64,000 bases of DNA. Source: Dechloromonas denitrificans. GTDB lineage: Bacteria > Pseudomonadota > Gammaproteobacteria > Burkholderiales > Rhodocyclaceae. Positions within the stretch are counted from its first letter, which is position 1. Each line of letters starts with the position of its first letter. Location: the NCBI RefSeq assembly GCF_001551835.1, contig NZ_LODL01000010.1, positions 348,942 to 412,941 on the forward strand. The letters run 5' to 3'. The notes beneath the pieces were generated by a model, which made no database searches, was not told the DNA's origin, and saw only the letters and a program-made list of their open reading frames with translations. A program made the position numbers and the translations under genes. Shown piece after piece: positions 46,613-54,651 of the stretch.

Positions 46613-46717
46613 TTGGAATAGGCGGGCTCAGGTTAGACGGCCATGATAGCCGAAGCATGCGACGCTTCCAATATCGAAACATTTGTTAATTATGATGTTT
46701 TTTTTGCGGAGGGCGGC

Positions 46718-47275
<558 letters not shown>

Positions 47276-47316
47276 GATTTCCCCTTCAATAGCCCATTTC
47301 GCCCATAATAGCACCG

Positions 47317-48054
47317 ATGAATCTACCCCGTTTTTACTGCCGTGAAGCCCTCTCGCCGGGGGCTCATATCGAACTTCCCGAGCCGGTGGCGCGCCATGCG
47401 GTTCGGGTTTTGCGCCTGCCGCCGGGGGCGCCGATGATCCTTTTCGACGGTCGTGGCGGCCAGTACCTGGCCCATATCGAACGCATCGAGCGCGACCGGG
47501 TGATGGCCGTGCTGGCCAGTTGGGACGAGATCGAGCGCGAGTCGCCCTTGTCGATCACCCTGGTGCAGGCCCTGCAGGCCGGCGAAAAGATGGATTTCAC
47601 CATCCAGAAGGCCGTCGAGCTCGGCGTCCGCCACATCGTGCCGGTCGAGAGCCGGCGCAGTGTGCTGCGCCTGGCCGGCGAACGCGCCGCCAAGCGGGTG
47701 GCGCACTGGCAGGGCGTCGTTGCCTCGGCCTGCGAACAATGCGGCCGTAACCAGGTGCCGCTGGTCGCGCCGCTCGAAAAGCTGGAAAACTGGCTGGCTC
47801 GTCCGGCGCCGGGCGCTTTGCGCCTGATGCTGGCGCCGGAGGCCGAGCAGACGCTGGTCGATCTGCCGCCGGCCAAGGAAGTGCAACTGCTGATCGGGGC
47901 CGAAGGGGGGCTCGATCCGCAGGAAATGATCGCCGCCCGGCAGGCCGGCTTCGTCGGCGTGCGCATGGGGCCGCGCATTCTGCGGACGGAGACGGCCGGA
48001 CTGGCCGCGCTGGCTATCCTGCAGGCTTTATGGGGTGATTTCAGGGAGGGGTAG
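47317..48054 (+). CDS. rsmE: 16S rRNA m3U1498 methyltransferase
   Basis: SPOUT-family enzyme that methylates N3 of U1498. 245 residues. Family motifs: PVARHAVRVLRLPPGAP, KMDFTIQKAVELGVRHIVPVES, ACEQCGRNQVP and the knot segment LLIGAEGGLDPQEM followed by RMGPRILRTETAGLAALAILQ. CATAAT at 47304-47309 lies 7 nt upstream of the ATG and there is no clear ribosome binding site, so the message may be leaderless. Confidence 0.96.
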   Translation: MNLPRFYCREALSPGAHIELPEPVARHAVRVLRLPPGAPMILFDGRGGQYLAHIERIERDRVMAVLASWDEIERESPLSITLVQALQAGEKMDFTIQKAVELGVRHIVPVESRRSVLRLAGERAAKRVAHWQGVVASACEQCGRNQVPLVAPLEKLENWLARPAPGALRLMLAPEAEQTLVDLPPAKEVQLLIGAEGGLDPQEMIAARQAGFVGVRMGPRILRTETAGLAALAILQALWGDFREG

Positions 48055-48057
48055 GGC

Positions 48058-49563
48058 ATGTTCGAATCAGCGGAACTCGGTCACAAGATCGACAAGGAAA
48101 CCTTCAAGCGCGAGGTGCCGAAGCTGCGCGCCGAGTTGCTCGATGTGCAATACGATGTGCTGCAGAAGAAGGAGTTTCCGGTCGTCATCCTGATTAGCGG
48201 GGTCGACGGTAGCGGCAAGGGCGAAACCATCAACCTGCTCTACTCCTGGATGGACCCGCGCCACATTTCGACCCTGGCCTTTGCCGAGCCGAGCGACGAG
48301 GAGCGTTCCCGGCCCTACATGTGGCGCTACTGGCGTGCTCTGCCGCCGCGCGGCAAGGTCGGCATCTTCGCCGGTTCCTGGTATTCGCAGCCAATCACCG
48401 ACCGCATCACCGGCCAGATGCGCCGCTCGGAAATGGACGAGCAGCTCGACGATATCAACCGCTTCGAAGCGATGCTGGTCAACGAGGGGGCGCTGGTCCT
48501 GAAATTCTGGTTCCACCTCTCCAAGGATGGCCAGAAACAACGCCTGAAAGCGCTGGAAAAGGATCCGCGCACGGCCTGGCGTGTCACCAAGGCCAGCTAC
48601 GACCGCCTGAAAACCTACGACAAGTTGCAGGAAGTGGCGGGCCATGTGCTGCGCGTCACCAATACGGCGCATGCGCCGTGGATCATCGTCGAAGGCACCG
48701 ATGACGAATACCGCTCGTTGACCGTCGGCCGCATCGTGCTCGACGCGATGCAGCGTCGCCTGCAGCAGGAAGGCCGGCAGCAGGTGCCGGTGGCGCCGCC
48801 GATCGTCCATGCCATCGACCAGAAAAATGTCCTTTCCGAACTGGATTTGACGCAAAGCCTGGGCAAAAAGGACTACGAACGCGATCTGGCCAAATATCAG
48901 TCCCGCCTCTCGGAGCTGGTCCGCGATCCGCGTTTTGTCGGCAAGCGCTCGCTGGTCATCGTTTTTGAAGGCTCCGATGCGGCCGGCAAGGGCGGTAGCA
49001 TCCGCCGGGTCGGTGGGGCGATGGATGCCCGGCAGTACCAGATCATCCCGATCGCCGCGCCGACCGAGGAAGAGCGTGTCCAGCCCTACCTCTGGCGCTT
49101 CTGGCGGCATTTGCCACGGACCGGCCGGGCGGCGATCTTCGATCGCTCCTGGTATGGCCGGGTGCTGGTCGAGCGGGTCGAGGGTTTCTGCTCGGAGGCC
49201 GACTGGCTGCGCGCCTATGCCGAGATTAACGACTTCGAGCACCAGATGGTCGATGCCGGGGCCATCGTCGTCAAATTCTGGCTGCAGATCAGCGCCGACG
49301 AGCAGTTGCGCCGCTTCAAGGAGCGCCAGGACACCGAGTTCAAACGTTTCAAGATTACCGACGAAGACTGGCGCAATCGGGAAAAATGGGATGATTACGT
49401 TTCCGCCGTCTGCGACATGGTCGATCGCACCTCGACCGGCCTGGCGCCGTGGACCCTGGTCGAAGCCAACGACAAGAACTTTGCCCGGGTTAAAGTATTG
49501 AAAACCCTTTGCCAGCGTCTGGAAAACGCGCTGAAAGACGACGGAAAACATAACGAACAATGA
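48058..49563 (+). CDS. pap: Polyphosphate:AMP phosphotransferase (two-domain PPK2)
   Basis: Uses polyphosphate to turn AMP into ADP. 501 residues made of two PPK2 domains in tandem. Walker A loops are GVDGSGKGE (48-56) in the first and GSDAAGKGGS (305-314) in the second; each is followed by its own WRYWRALPPRGKVGIFAGSWY / WRFWRHLPRTGRAAIFDRSWYG block. This duplicated form is class II PPK2 (PAP). Start 3 bp after rsmE; the stop overlaps argA by 4 bp. Fits organisms that store polyphosphate. Confidence 0.95.
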   Translation: MFESAELGHKIDKETFKREVPKLRAELLDVQYDVLQKKEFPVVILISGVDGSGKGETINLLYSWMDPRHISTLAFAEPSDEERSRPYMWRYWRALPPRGKVGIFAGSWYSQPITDRITGQMRRSEMDEQLDDINRFEAMLVNEGALVLKFWFHLSKDGQKQRLKALEKDPRTAWRVTKASYDRLKTYDKLQEVAGHVLRVTNTAHAPWIIVEGTDDEYRSLTVGRIVLDAMQRRLQQEGRQQVPVAPPIVHAIDQKNVLSELDLTQSLGKKDYERDLAKYQSRLSELVRDPRFVGKRSLVIVFEGSDAAGKGGSIRRVGGAMDARQYQIIPIAAPTEEERVQPYLWRFWRHLPRTGRAAIFDRSWYGRVLVERVEGFCSEADWLRAYAEINDFEHQMVDAGAIVVKFWLQISADEQLRRFKERQDTEFKRFKITDEDWRNREKWDDYVSAVCDMVDRTSTGLAPWTLVEANDKNFARVKVLKTLCQRLENALKDDGKHNEQ

Positions 49564-50879
49564 GCGACACCCCTTACGACGAGCATTTCGTCTCCTGGTT
49601 CCGGGCCGTTACGCCCTACATCAATGCCTTTCGCGGCAAGACCTTTGTCATCGCCTTCGGCGGCAAGGCGGTCGAGAGCGAGTTCGCCAAGACGCTGGCC
49701 TATGACGTCAACCTGCTGGTCAGCTTGGGCATTCGTCTGGTGCTGGTGCATGGGGCGCGACCGCAGATCGAGGAAGAGCTGCGCGAGAAGAGTCTGGAAT
49801 CGATCTACCATCGCGGCTACCGGGTGACCGACGCCGAGGCGCTTGATTGCGTGCTCGACGCGGTGGGCAGCGTCTATCTCGAAATCGAGGCCATGCTGTC
49901 GCAGGGCTTGCCCAATACGCCGATGGCCAACAGCCGGATCCGCGTCATCGGTGGCAATTTCATCACCGGCCAGCCGATCGGCGTGCTCGACGGCATCGAC
50001 ATGCAATACGCCGGCAAGGTGCGCAAGGTGGACGCCGAAGGCATCAACGCCCAGCTCGGCCTCGGTAACATCGTGCTGCTCAACTGCGAGGGTCCGTCGC
50101 CGACCGGCGAGATCTTCAACCTGCAGATGGAAGAGGCGGCAGAAGCGGTGGCGGTGGCGATCAAGGCCGACAAGCTGGTCTATCTGACCGACAGCCAGGG
50201 CGTCACCGACAAGGCCGGCGAACTGATCGACGCGATGACGTCCGACGAAGTGGCCGAGCTGCTCAGTGGCGGCGAATGGCTGTCGCCGGATATCCGACGC
50301 TACCTGCCGTGCTCGGTACGGGCGACGCGCACCGGCGTCGGCCGGGTGCATCTGATCAGCTACGAACAGGACGGCGCGCTGTTGCGCGAGTTGTTCACCC
50401 ACGACGGGGTCGGCACCGTGGTTACCCGCGAATCGCTGGAAAACATCCGCGAAGCCAAGCCCGACGACATCGCGGCGCTGATCGCGCTGATCGAGCCGAT
50501 GGAAGAGGAAGGCATCCTGGTGCACCGGCCGCGCGAACTGCTTGAGCGCGAAATCGAGCACTTCTCGATCATGCTGCACGACGGCATCATCGTCGGTTGC
50601 GCGGCGCTCTACCGGCACTCCGACGAGGAGGCCGAACTGGCCTGCCTGGCGGTCAGCCACGAGCATCGCGAATGGGGCTACGGCGAACAGCTGATGAAAC
50701 GCATCGAACGCCGCGCCCGCAAGCTCGGCATCAAGCGTCTCTGCGTCCTGACGACGCGGACCGAGCACTGGTTCGTCGAGCGCGGTTTCAAGCTCGGCAC
50801 GGTCGACGACCTGCCGGCGCAAAAGCGCGATATGTACAACTATCAGCGGCGATCCAAGGTGCTGTTCAAAACCTTATAA
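49560..50879 (+). CDS. argA: N-acetylglutamate synthase
   Basis: First step of arginine synthesis. 439 residues: an amino-acid-kinase-like regulatory domain (about 20-285, with KTFVIAFGGKAVESEFA and LVLVHGARPQIEE) and a C-terminal GNAT acetyltransferase domain (about 290-439, with LACLAVSHEHREWGYGEQLM). This is the classical ArgA architecture. It overlaps the polyphosphate enzyme by 4 bp. Arginine feedback inhibition is known for the family. Confidence 0.97.
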   Translation: MSDTPYDEHFVSWFRAVTPYINAFRGKTFVIAFGGKAVESEFAKTLAYDVNLLVSLGIRLVLVHGARPQIEEELREKSLESIYHRGYRVTDAEALDCVLDAVGSVYLEIEAMLSQGLPNTPMANSRIRVIGGNFITGQPIGVLDGIDMQYAGKVRKVDAEGINAQLGLGNIVLLNCEGPSPTGEIFNLQMEEAAEAVAVAIKADKLVYLTDSQGVTDKAGELIDAMTSDEVAELLSGGEWLSPDIRRYLPCSVRATRTGVGRVHLISYEQDGALLRELFTHDGVGTVVTRESLENIREAKPDDIAALIALIEPMEEEGILVHRPRELLEREIEHFSIMLHDGIIVGCAALYRHSDEEAELACLAVSHEHREWGYGEQLMKRIERRARKLGIKRLCVLTTRTEHWFVERGFKLGTVDDLPAQKRDMYNYQRRSKVLFKTL

Positions 50880-50880
50880 T
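50875..50880 (+). promoter_or_regulatory. Candidate -10 element for yggX
   Basis: A consensus TATAAT at the very end of argA, 30 bp before the yggX ATG. No good -35 is seen at 17 bp upstream, so this is a weak prediction. Confidence 0.35.
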
Positions 50881-50909
50881 TCGCCCATCAACCCCCCTCG
50901 GAGTTTCAC

Positions 50910-51182
50910 ATGGCACGTACCGTCAATTGCATCAAGCTCGGCCGCGAGGCTGAAGGTCTGGATTTCCCGCCCTACCCGGGCGAGCTCGGCAAGCGTATTT
51001 TCGAATGCGTTTCGAAGGAAGCATGGCAGCAGTGGATCAAGATGCAGACCATGCTCATCAACGAAAACCGTCTGAATCTGGTCGATGCCCGGCATCGCAA
51101 GTACCTGGCCGAACAGGTCGAAAAGCATTTCTTCGGCGATGGCGCCGACAAGATTCAAGGCTACGTTCCGCCGGCCGCCTGA
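50910..51182 (+). CDS. yggX: Fe(2+)-trafficking protein YggX
   Basis: Small cytoplasmic protein that helps iron-sulfur cluster maintenance under oxidative stress. 90 residues. Starts [27 protein letters not shown], then [21 protein letters not shown], the family signature; the single conserved Cys is C7. Start ATG 50910 with a CGGAG ribosome binding site. Followed by a bidirectional terminator. Confidence 0.96.
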   Translation: MARTVNCIKLGREAEGLDFPPYPGELGKRIFECVSKEAWQQWIKMQTMLINENRLNLVDARHRKYLAEQVEKHFFGDGADKIQGYVPPAA

Positions 51183-51201
51183 TTGCTGCCTGACTGAACC
51201 G

Positions 51202-51225
51202 AAAACCCCGCTGCGGCGGGGTTTT
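51202..51225. terminator. Bidirectional terminator between yggX and the 51247 gene
   Basis: 10-bp stem (51202-51211 with 51216-51225, loop TGCG), with AAAA/TTTT at both edges. It serves yggX on the plus strand and the convergent small gene on the minus strand. Confidence 0.9.
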
Positions 51226-51246
51226 GCTTTTTGGGCCGGCCGCTAA

Positions 51247-51609
51247 CTAGCTGCGGTGGAAGTGGTAGTAATAGTTCGACATCGCGTCCACCCATTCGCT
51301 GGGCCGGATACTGGCGATATCCAGATCACGGCGGTCAACGCCGATCCGGCGCTCGGCTGAGGCGGCCGGCGGAGCGTTATCGGCCTGGCGGCGATCGATC
51401 GGCTGGCGGTGCTGGAACAGGTGGCCCGACGGGTGCTCGAAGTAAAAGTTGGCAGCGGCTTCCGACCAAGCGGCAAAGGACAGCCGGGAAACATTGAAGG
51501 AGCGCCGCTCAGCTTTGATACGCCGATCGAGCATGCCGGGTAGCAGGCAGGCGTCGCCTTGTCGTCTGTCCGTGCCGCGGCGGCGCCTGTTTCGAGCTGG
51601 CATCTCCAT
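51247..51609 (-). CDS. Small tandem-repeat protein with DRR/ERR motifs, unrecognised
   Basis: 120 residues, not recognised. It contains a 58-residue period. Residues 13-60 align without gaps to 71-118: DRRQGDA with DRRQADN, LDRRIKAERR with AERRIGVDRR, AAWSEAAANFYFEH with SEWVDAMSNYYYHF. Very rich in Arg; Tyr, Phe and His cluster at the end of each unit. No signal peptide or membrane helix. Start ATG 51609 with AAGGAG 8 nt upstream; an overlapping frame (51243-51629) is a shadow. A nucleic-acid or polyanion binding role is only a guess. Confidence 0.72.
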   Translation of the reverse strand: MEMPARNRRRRGTDRRQGDACLLPGMLDRRIKAERRSFNVSRLSFAAWSEAAANFYFEHPSGHLFQHRQPIDRRQADNAPPAASAERRIGVDRRDLDIASIRPSEWVDAMSNYYYHFHRS

Positions 51610-51701
51610 TGCCTGACTCCTTGTTTCATTGTTCCAACATTGATCTTAGGTCAGGCGGTCGGCATCTTCAATGTCCTGTTTGTCATATCCCGGAAAATCC
51701 G

Positions 51702-51872
51702 TCAGGCCAGCCTTTCGAGGACGAGGAAGAGCAGGCCGCCGGTGCCGGCGGCGAACATCCCGAGCAGGGCGCTGGTTCGCCGGAGGCCGGCCGTCTGCTC
51801 GGCGATGAACTGTTCCATGCCGTCGAACAGTTCGGGGAAGGCGGCGATATCACTGTTTCCCTGCTTTTCCAT
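51702..51872 (-). CDS. Small membrane-anchored protein, unrecognised
   Basis: 56 residues. A soluble, acidic N-terminus (MEKQGNSDIAAFPELFDGMEQF) precedes a C-terminal membrane helix (about 36-54, ALLGMFAAGTGGLLFLVLE). Start ATG 51872 with a GGAGG ribosome binding site. It begins 15 nt after the stop of the frameshifted small gene at 51888, which suggests one minus-strand transcript with it and the 51247 gene. Function unknown. Confidence 0.65.
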   Translation of the reverse strand: MEKQGNSDIAAFPELFDGMEQFIAEQTAGLRRTSALLGMFAAGTGGLLFLVLERLA

Positions 51873-51887
51873 ACAAGCCTCCGTCAA

Positions 51888-52072
51888 TTAGCCGGCTACG
51901 GGCGTGCCGTCCGGGCGGGTGATGACCTGGGTAGCGGAGCGCGGACGCCCGCCGGTGGTATTCGGGAACTGCTTGGCCGGCCAAACCGATATGCCGAACA
52001 CGACAGCCGACAGCAGGCGCCGCCGGCATTCGGGGCGTGCGCGTAGTTGGGGTTGAAGCAGGTGGTGGGCAT
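51888..52072 (-). pseudogene. Small gene with apparent frameshift
   Basis: From ATG 52072 the minus strand reads MPTTCFNPNYAHAP with strongly GC-rich third positions. Near 52031-52036 (a CCCC run on the minus strand) the coding signal moves to another frame, which continues RRRLLSAVVFGISVW, a hydrophobic stretch, and ends TRPDGTPVAG-stop at 51888. One extra base would join both parts into about 61 residues. Either a real frameshift or a homopolymer sequencing error. No clear ribosome binding site; eight C residues precede the ATG. Confidence 0.45.
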
Positions 52073-52185
52073 GGGGGGGGCAGAAAGCAATGCGATGGAG
52101 CGACTATCCTGAACAAATATTGCAGGCGAATGACGGTTCGCAGCAGGTGTTCGCTATCACGGTGCTGTAACAATTCGGCAATAAG

Positions 52186-54150
52186 GTGGCGCCTTCGTCA
52201 TGTTGTCGATCGGGTGCGGTCTTGCCAAATGTTATCGGTGGTCTTCTCAGCCGGCTGGGTTTTCGCGGCTTGTTCCTGTTGATTGCGCTGGTTGTCACGC
52301 TGGCCTTGCTGGCCGTCGGCGTGCCGCACCTGTGGCTCCGCCTGAGCGCAATGCAGGCGGCACAGGCACGGCTCGCCGCAATCAGCGCCATTGTCCCGGC
52401 CCAGGCTTTTCTCGCCGACCTGCGCGGCCATCGCAGCCGGCTGTTTTTCGCCGGGGTGGGCGATGCGTCGGCGGCGGCCGATTTGGCCCCTAAAAAGCCG
52501 TCCACCGCAGCCCCCGCCCTGGTTGCCGATGGCCGGCTGGCCGAAGTGCTGGCTTTGGATGCCGAGGCGGCTGGCGGCCGGCGGCGCATGCAGCACTTTG
52601 GCGAATTCGGCCAGGCCGTCGATCTGGTGCAGCAGCATATCGTCGAGCAGACGGCCGGCCTCGAAGAGAGCGTCGGGCCGCTCGCCGCCATCTGGCAGGA
52701 GGATCTGCCACAACTCAACGAAGCGCTCGACCGCCTGAATGTGCTGGCCGGCATCGCCCAGCGCGAGGGCGCCGTGGCCGAGCGTCTGCGGCCGGAATTG
52801 TCGGCGGCGGTGGCGGTGGCGGCGCACAGCCTGGCGCAGGGCGGCAAGCATTTGCGCCAGTTGGGATCGGCCGAGCTGAGCGAGGCCCTGGCGGCGCTGG
52901 AGGGCCAGTTCGCCATGACCCAGACGCTGGCCTACGGCCTGGCGCTGAGCAGTACGGTCTATGCCGCGAACGAAGTGGAAGAGGGCATTACCCGGCCCCT
53001 GCGCGAGGTGGCGGCGCTGGAAAAACGCGTCCAGGGACAGCTCGTCGAGGCGCTGCAAGTCCAGGTGGCGCTGGCCCAACAGCATTTGCTGGTCACTCTG
53101 GCCCTGATCGTCGGCGGCCTGCTCTTTTCCGGGGCCGGGCTGTTCGTCGCCTATCGCCGGCTGGCCGGGAATATCGAAGTGCTGGCCGAAGGCGCCCGCC
53201 AGTTGGCGACCGGCGATCTGACCGTGCCGATCGAACTGGCCGGCGCCGACGAGTTGCAGCGCGTCGCCGGTTCGCTGCGCGAGGTGCGCGACGGCATGCG
53301 GCGCCTGATTACGGAAATCATCGACAGCGCGCAGGCGATGACCGGCGCTTCGCTGTCGGTGGCCCAGGCGGCGACCACTTCGGCCGAGCGGGCGCGGCAG
53401 CAGGAGGCCGATACGCTGCACGTGGCGGCGGCGGTCGATGTCGTCAGCAGCCAGGTGGCGGAGATTGTCGAGGCAGCGCACGAAACCGATATCGTCGCCC
53501 GCAATGCCGATGAACTGGCCGGCTCCGGCATGGCTTCGGTCAGCCAGGCGAAGGACGTGCTGGAGGCGATGCACGCCGATATCGCCGAGGCGACCCGTTG
53601 TCTCGACCGCATGGAAGCCGAGTCGAAACGGGTGTCGAGCGTGGTCGCGGTGATCGCCGGCATTGCCGAGCAGACCAATCTGCTTGCCCTCAATGCAGCG
53701 ATCGAGGCAGCGCGGGCCGGCGACACCGGGCGCGGCTTTGCCGTCGTCGCCGACGAGGTGCGCAAGCTGGCCGAACGAACGGCACAGAGCACCAAGGAAA
53801 TCGGCAACATGATTGCCGGCATGCAGGGCATCAGCGGCGAAACGGCGGCCGCCGTGCGCACTGCGGCGAGCCATGTCGCCCACAGCAACAGTTGCGCCGG
53901 CGAAGCGGCGAGTGCGATGGGTCGAGTCTGCGAGCAGGCGCGGCTGGTCGAGTCAGCCAGTGCCCGGATTGGCGGGGCGCTCGGGGCTCACCGGGCGGAA
54001 ACGGCCAGGATCGAGACGCTGGTCCGCGATATTGCCGGGGCTTCGGTCGAGAACGGCAAGGCGCTGGCCGGGGCGGCCGATGCGGCCCGCCTGCTGGAAG
54101 GCCTGGCCGGCGATCTGCGGCAGGCGATCGGCCAGTTCCGGCTGGCTTAG
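52186..54150 (+). CDS. Methyl-accepting chemotaxis protein
   Basis: Membrane chemoreceptor of 654 residues. First membrane helix about 28-47 ([18 protein letters not shown]), a periplasmic helical sensor domain about 50-300, second helix about 305-325 ([19 protein letters not shown]) and HAMP about 326-380. The cytoplasmic signalling domain follows, with its hairpin tip [41 protein letters not shown] at about 490-530 (positions given, not a full quotation of the domain). Start uncertain: GTG 52186 has only a weak ribosome binding site. Ligand unknown. No che genes nearby. Confidence 0.92.
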   Translation: MAPSSCCRSGAVLPNVIGGLLSRLGFRGLFLLIALVVTLALLAVGVPHLWLRLSAMQAAQARLAAISAIVPAQAFLADLRGHRSRLFFAGVGDASAAADLAPKKPSTAAPALVADGRLAEVLALDAEAAGGRRRMQHFGEFGQAVDLVQQHIVEQTAGLEESVGPLAAIWQEDLPQLNEALDRLNVLAGIAQREGAVAERLRPELSAAVAVAAHSLAQGGKHLRQLGSAELSEALAALEGQFAMTQTLAYGLALSSTVYAANEVEEGITRPLREVAALEKRVQGQLVEALQVQVALAQQHLLVTLALIVGGLLFSGAGLFVAYRRLAGNIEVLAEGARQLATGDLTVPIELAGADELQRVAGSLREVRDGMRRLITEIIDSAQAMTGASLSVAQAATTSAERARQQEADTLHVAAAVDVVSSQVAEIVEAAHETDIVARNADELAGSGMASVSQAKDVLEAMHADIAEATRCLDRMEAESKRVSSVVAVIAGIAEQTNLLALNAAIEAARAGDTGRGFAVVADEVRKLAERTAQSTKEIGNMIAGMQGISGETAAAVRTAASHVAHSNSCAGEAASAMGRVCEQARLVESASARIGGALGAHRAETARIETLVRDIAGASVENGKALAGAADAARLLEGLAGDLRQAIGQFRLA

Positions 54151-54168
54151 GAAAAGGCTGAAATATTC

Positions 54169-54235
54169 GTCATCCCCGCAAAGGCGGGGATCCAGTTCGT
54201 TGATTTTTCTGGATTCCCGCCTTCGCGGGAATGAC
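54169..54235. repeat. REP-like inverted repeat
   Basis: Two 27-bp arms (54169-54195 and 54209-54235) in inverted orientation, each itself a hairpin (CCCCGCAAAGGCGGGG; TCCCGCCTTCGCGGGA). The GTCATTCCCGCGAAGGCGGGAA type is widespread as a dispersed intergenic repeat in many proteobacteria. Located after the chemoreceptor gene; it may also end its transcript. Confidence 0.85.
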
Positions 54236-54270
54236 ATATTTGAATAGATCAGCGCTTCTCTAGGCGTCCC

Positions 54271-54298
54271 GGTGGCGGCGGTTGACGCTGCCGCCACC
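54271..54298 (+). other. Hairpin upstream of pqqD
   Basis: 9-bp stem (54271-54279 with 54290-54298, 10-nt loop) followed by TTTCCTT. Weak terminator or leader hairpin, 32 bp before the pqqD ATG. Confidence 0.45.
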
Positions 54299-54329
54299 TT
54301 TCCTTCCGCCTGCCGGAGCAGCCATCGCC

Positions 54330-54602
54330 ATGATCACTGAACAACGTCCGCGCCTCAGTCCGCAATTCGTCTTCCGCTGGGAAGCCAGCCAGGACGCCTA
54401 CATCCTGCTTTACCCGGAAGGCCTGATCAAACTCAACCCGGCGGCCGGGGAGATTCTCAAGCGCTGCGACGGCACGCGCACGGCCGACGCCATCGTCGCC
54501 GATCTCGACGGCGCCTTTCCCGGCCAGCCCGAGGCAATCGCCCGCGATACCGAGGCTTTCCTGGTCGCCGCCTACAACAAGGGATGGCTGCGGTCGACCT
54601 GA
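54330..54602 (+). CDS. pqqD: PqqD peptide chaperone, stand-alone
   Basis: 90 residues. The segment LSPQFVFRWEASQDAYILLYPEGLIKLNPAAGEILKRCDG (about residues 9-48) matches the core of canonical PqqD, including WEA-Q and LYPEG-KLN, followed by an acidic stretch and KGWL. PqqD is the RiPP recognition protein that presents the PqqA precursor to the radical-SAM enzyme PqqE. Neither pqqA, B, C nor E is visible within the window. Start ATG 54330. It is 49 bp before a PQQ-receptor-like gene. It could work with PQQ genes elsewhere or be a remnant. Confidence 0.85.
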   Translation: MITEQRPRLSPQFVFRWEASQDAYILLYPEGLIKLNPAAGEILKRCDGTRTADAIVADLDGAFPGQPEAIARDTEAFLVAAYNKGWLRST

Positions 54603-54651
54603 TTTTTTCAGGCAAAATCGCCCAACCACCCGACACGATAAATAGAAAATA

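Noticed and set aside
51640..51655. TTGATCTTAGGTCA as an FNR box upstream of the 51247 gene
   Set aside because: The second half-site is out of register with TTGAT-N4-ATCAA, and no -10 at the right distance was found.
51850..52173. 107-codon minus-strand frame
   Set aside because: Its codon pattern is poor compared with the two other frames that carry the frameshifted gene, and it overlaps the ribosome binding site and start of the 51702-51872 gene.
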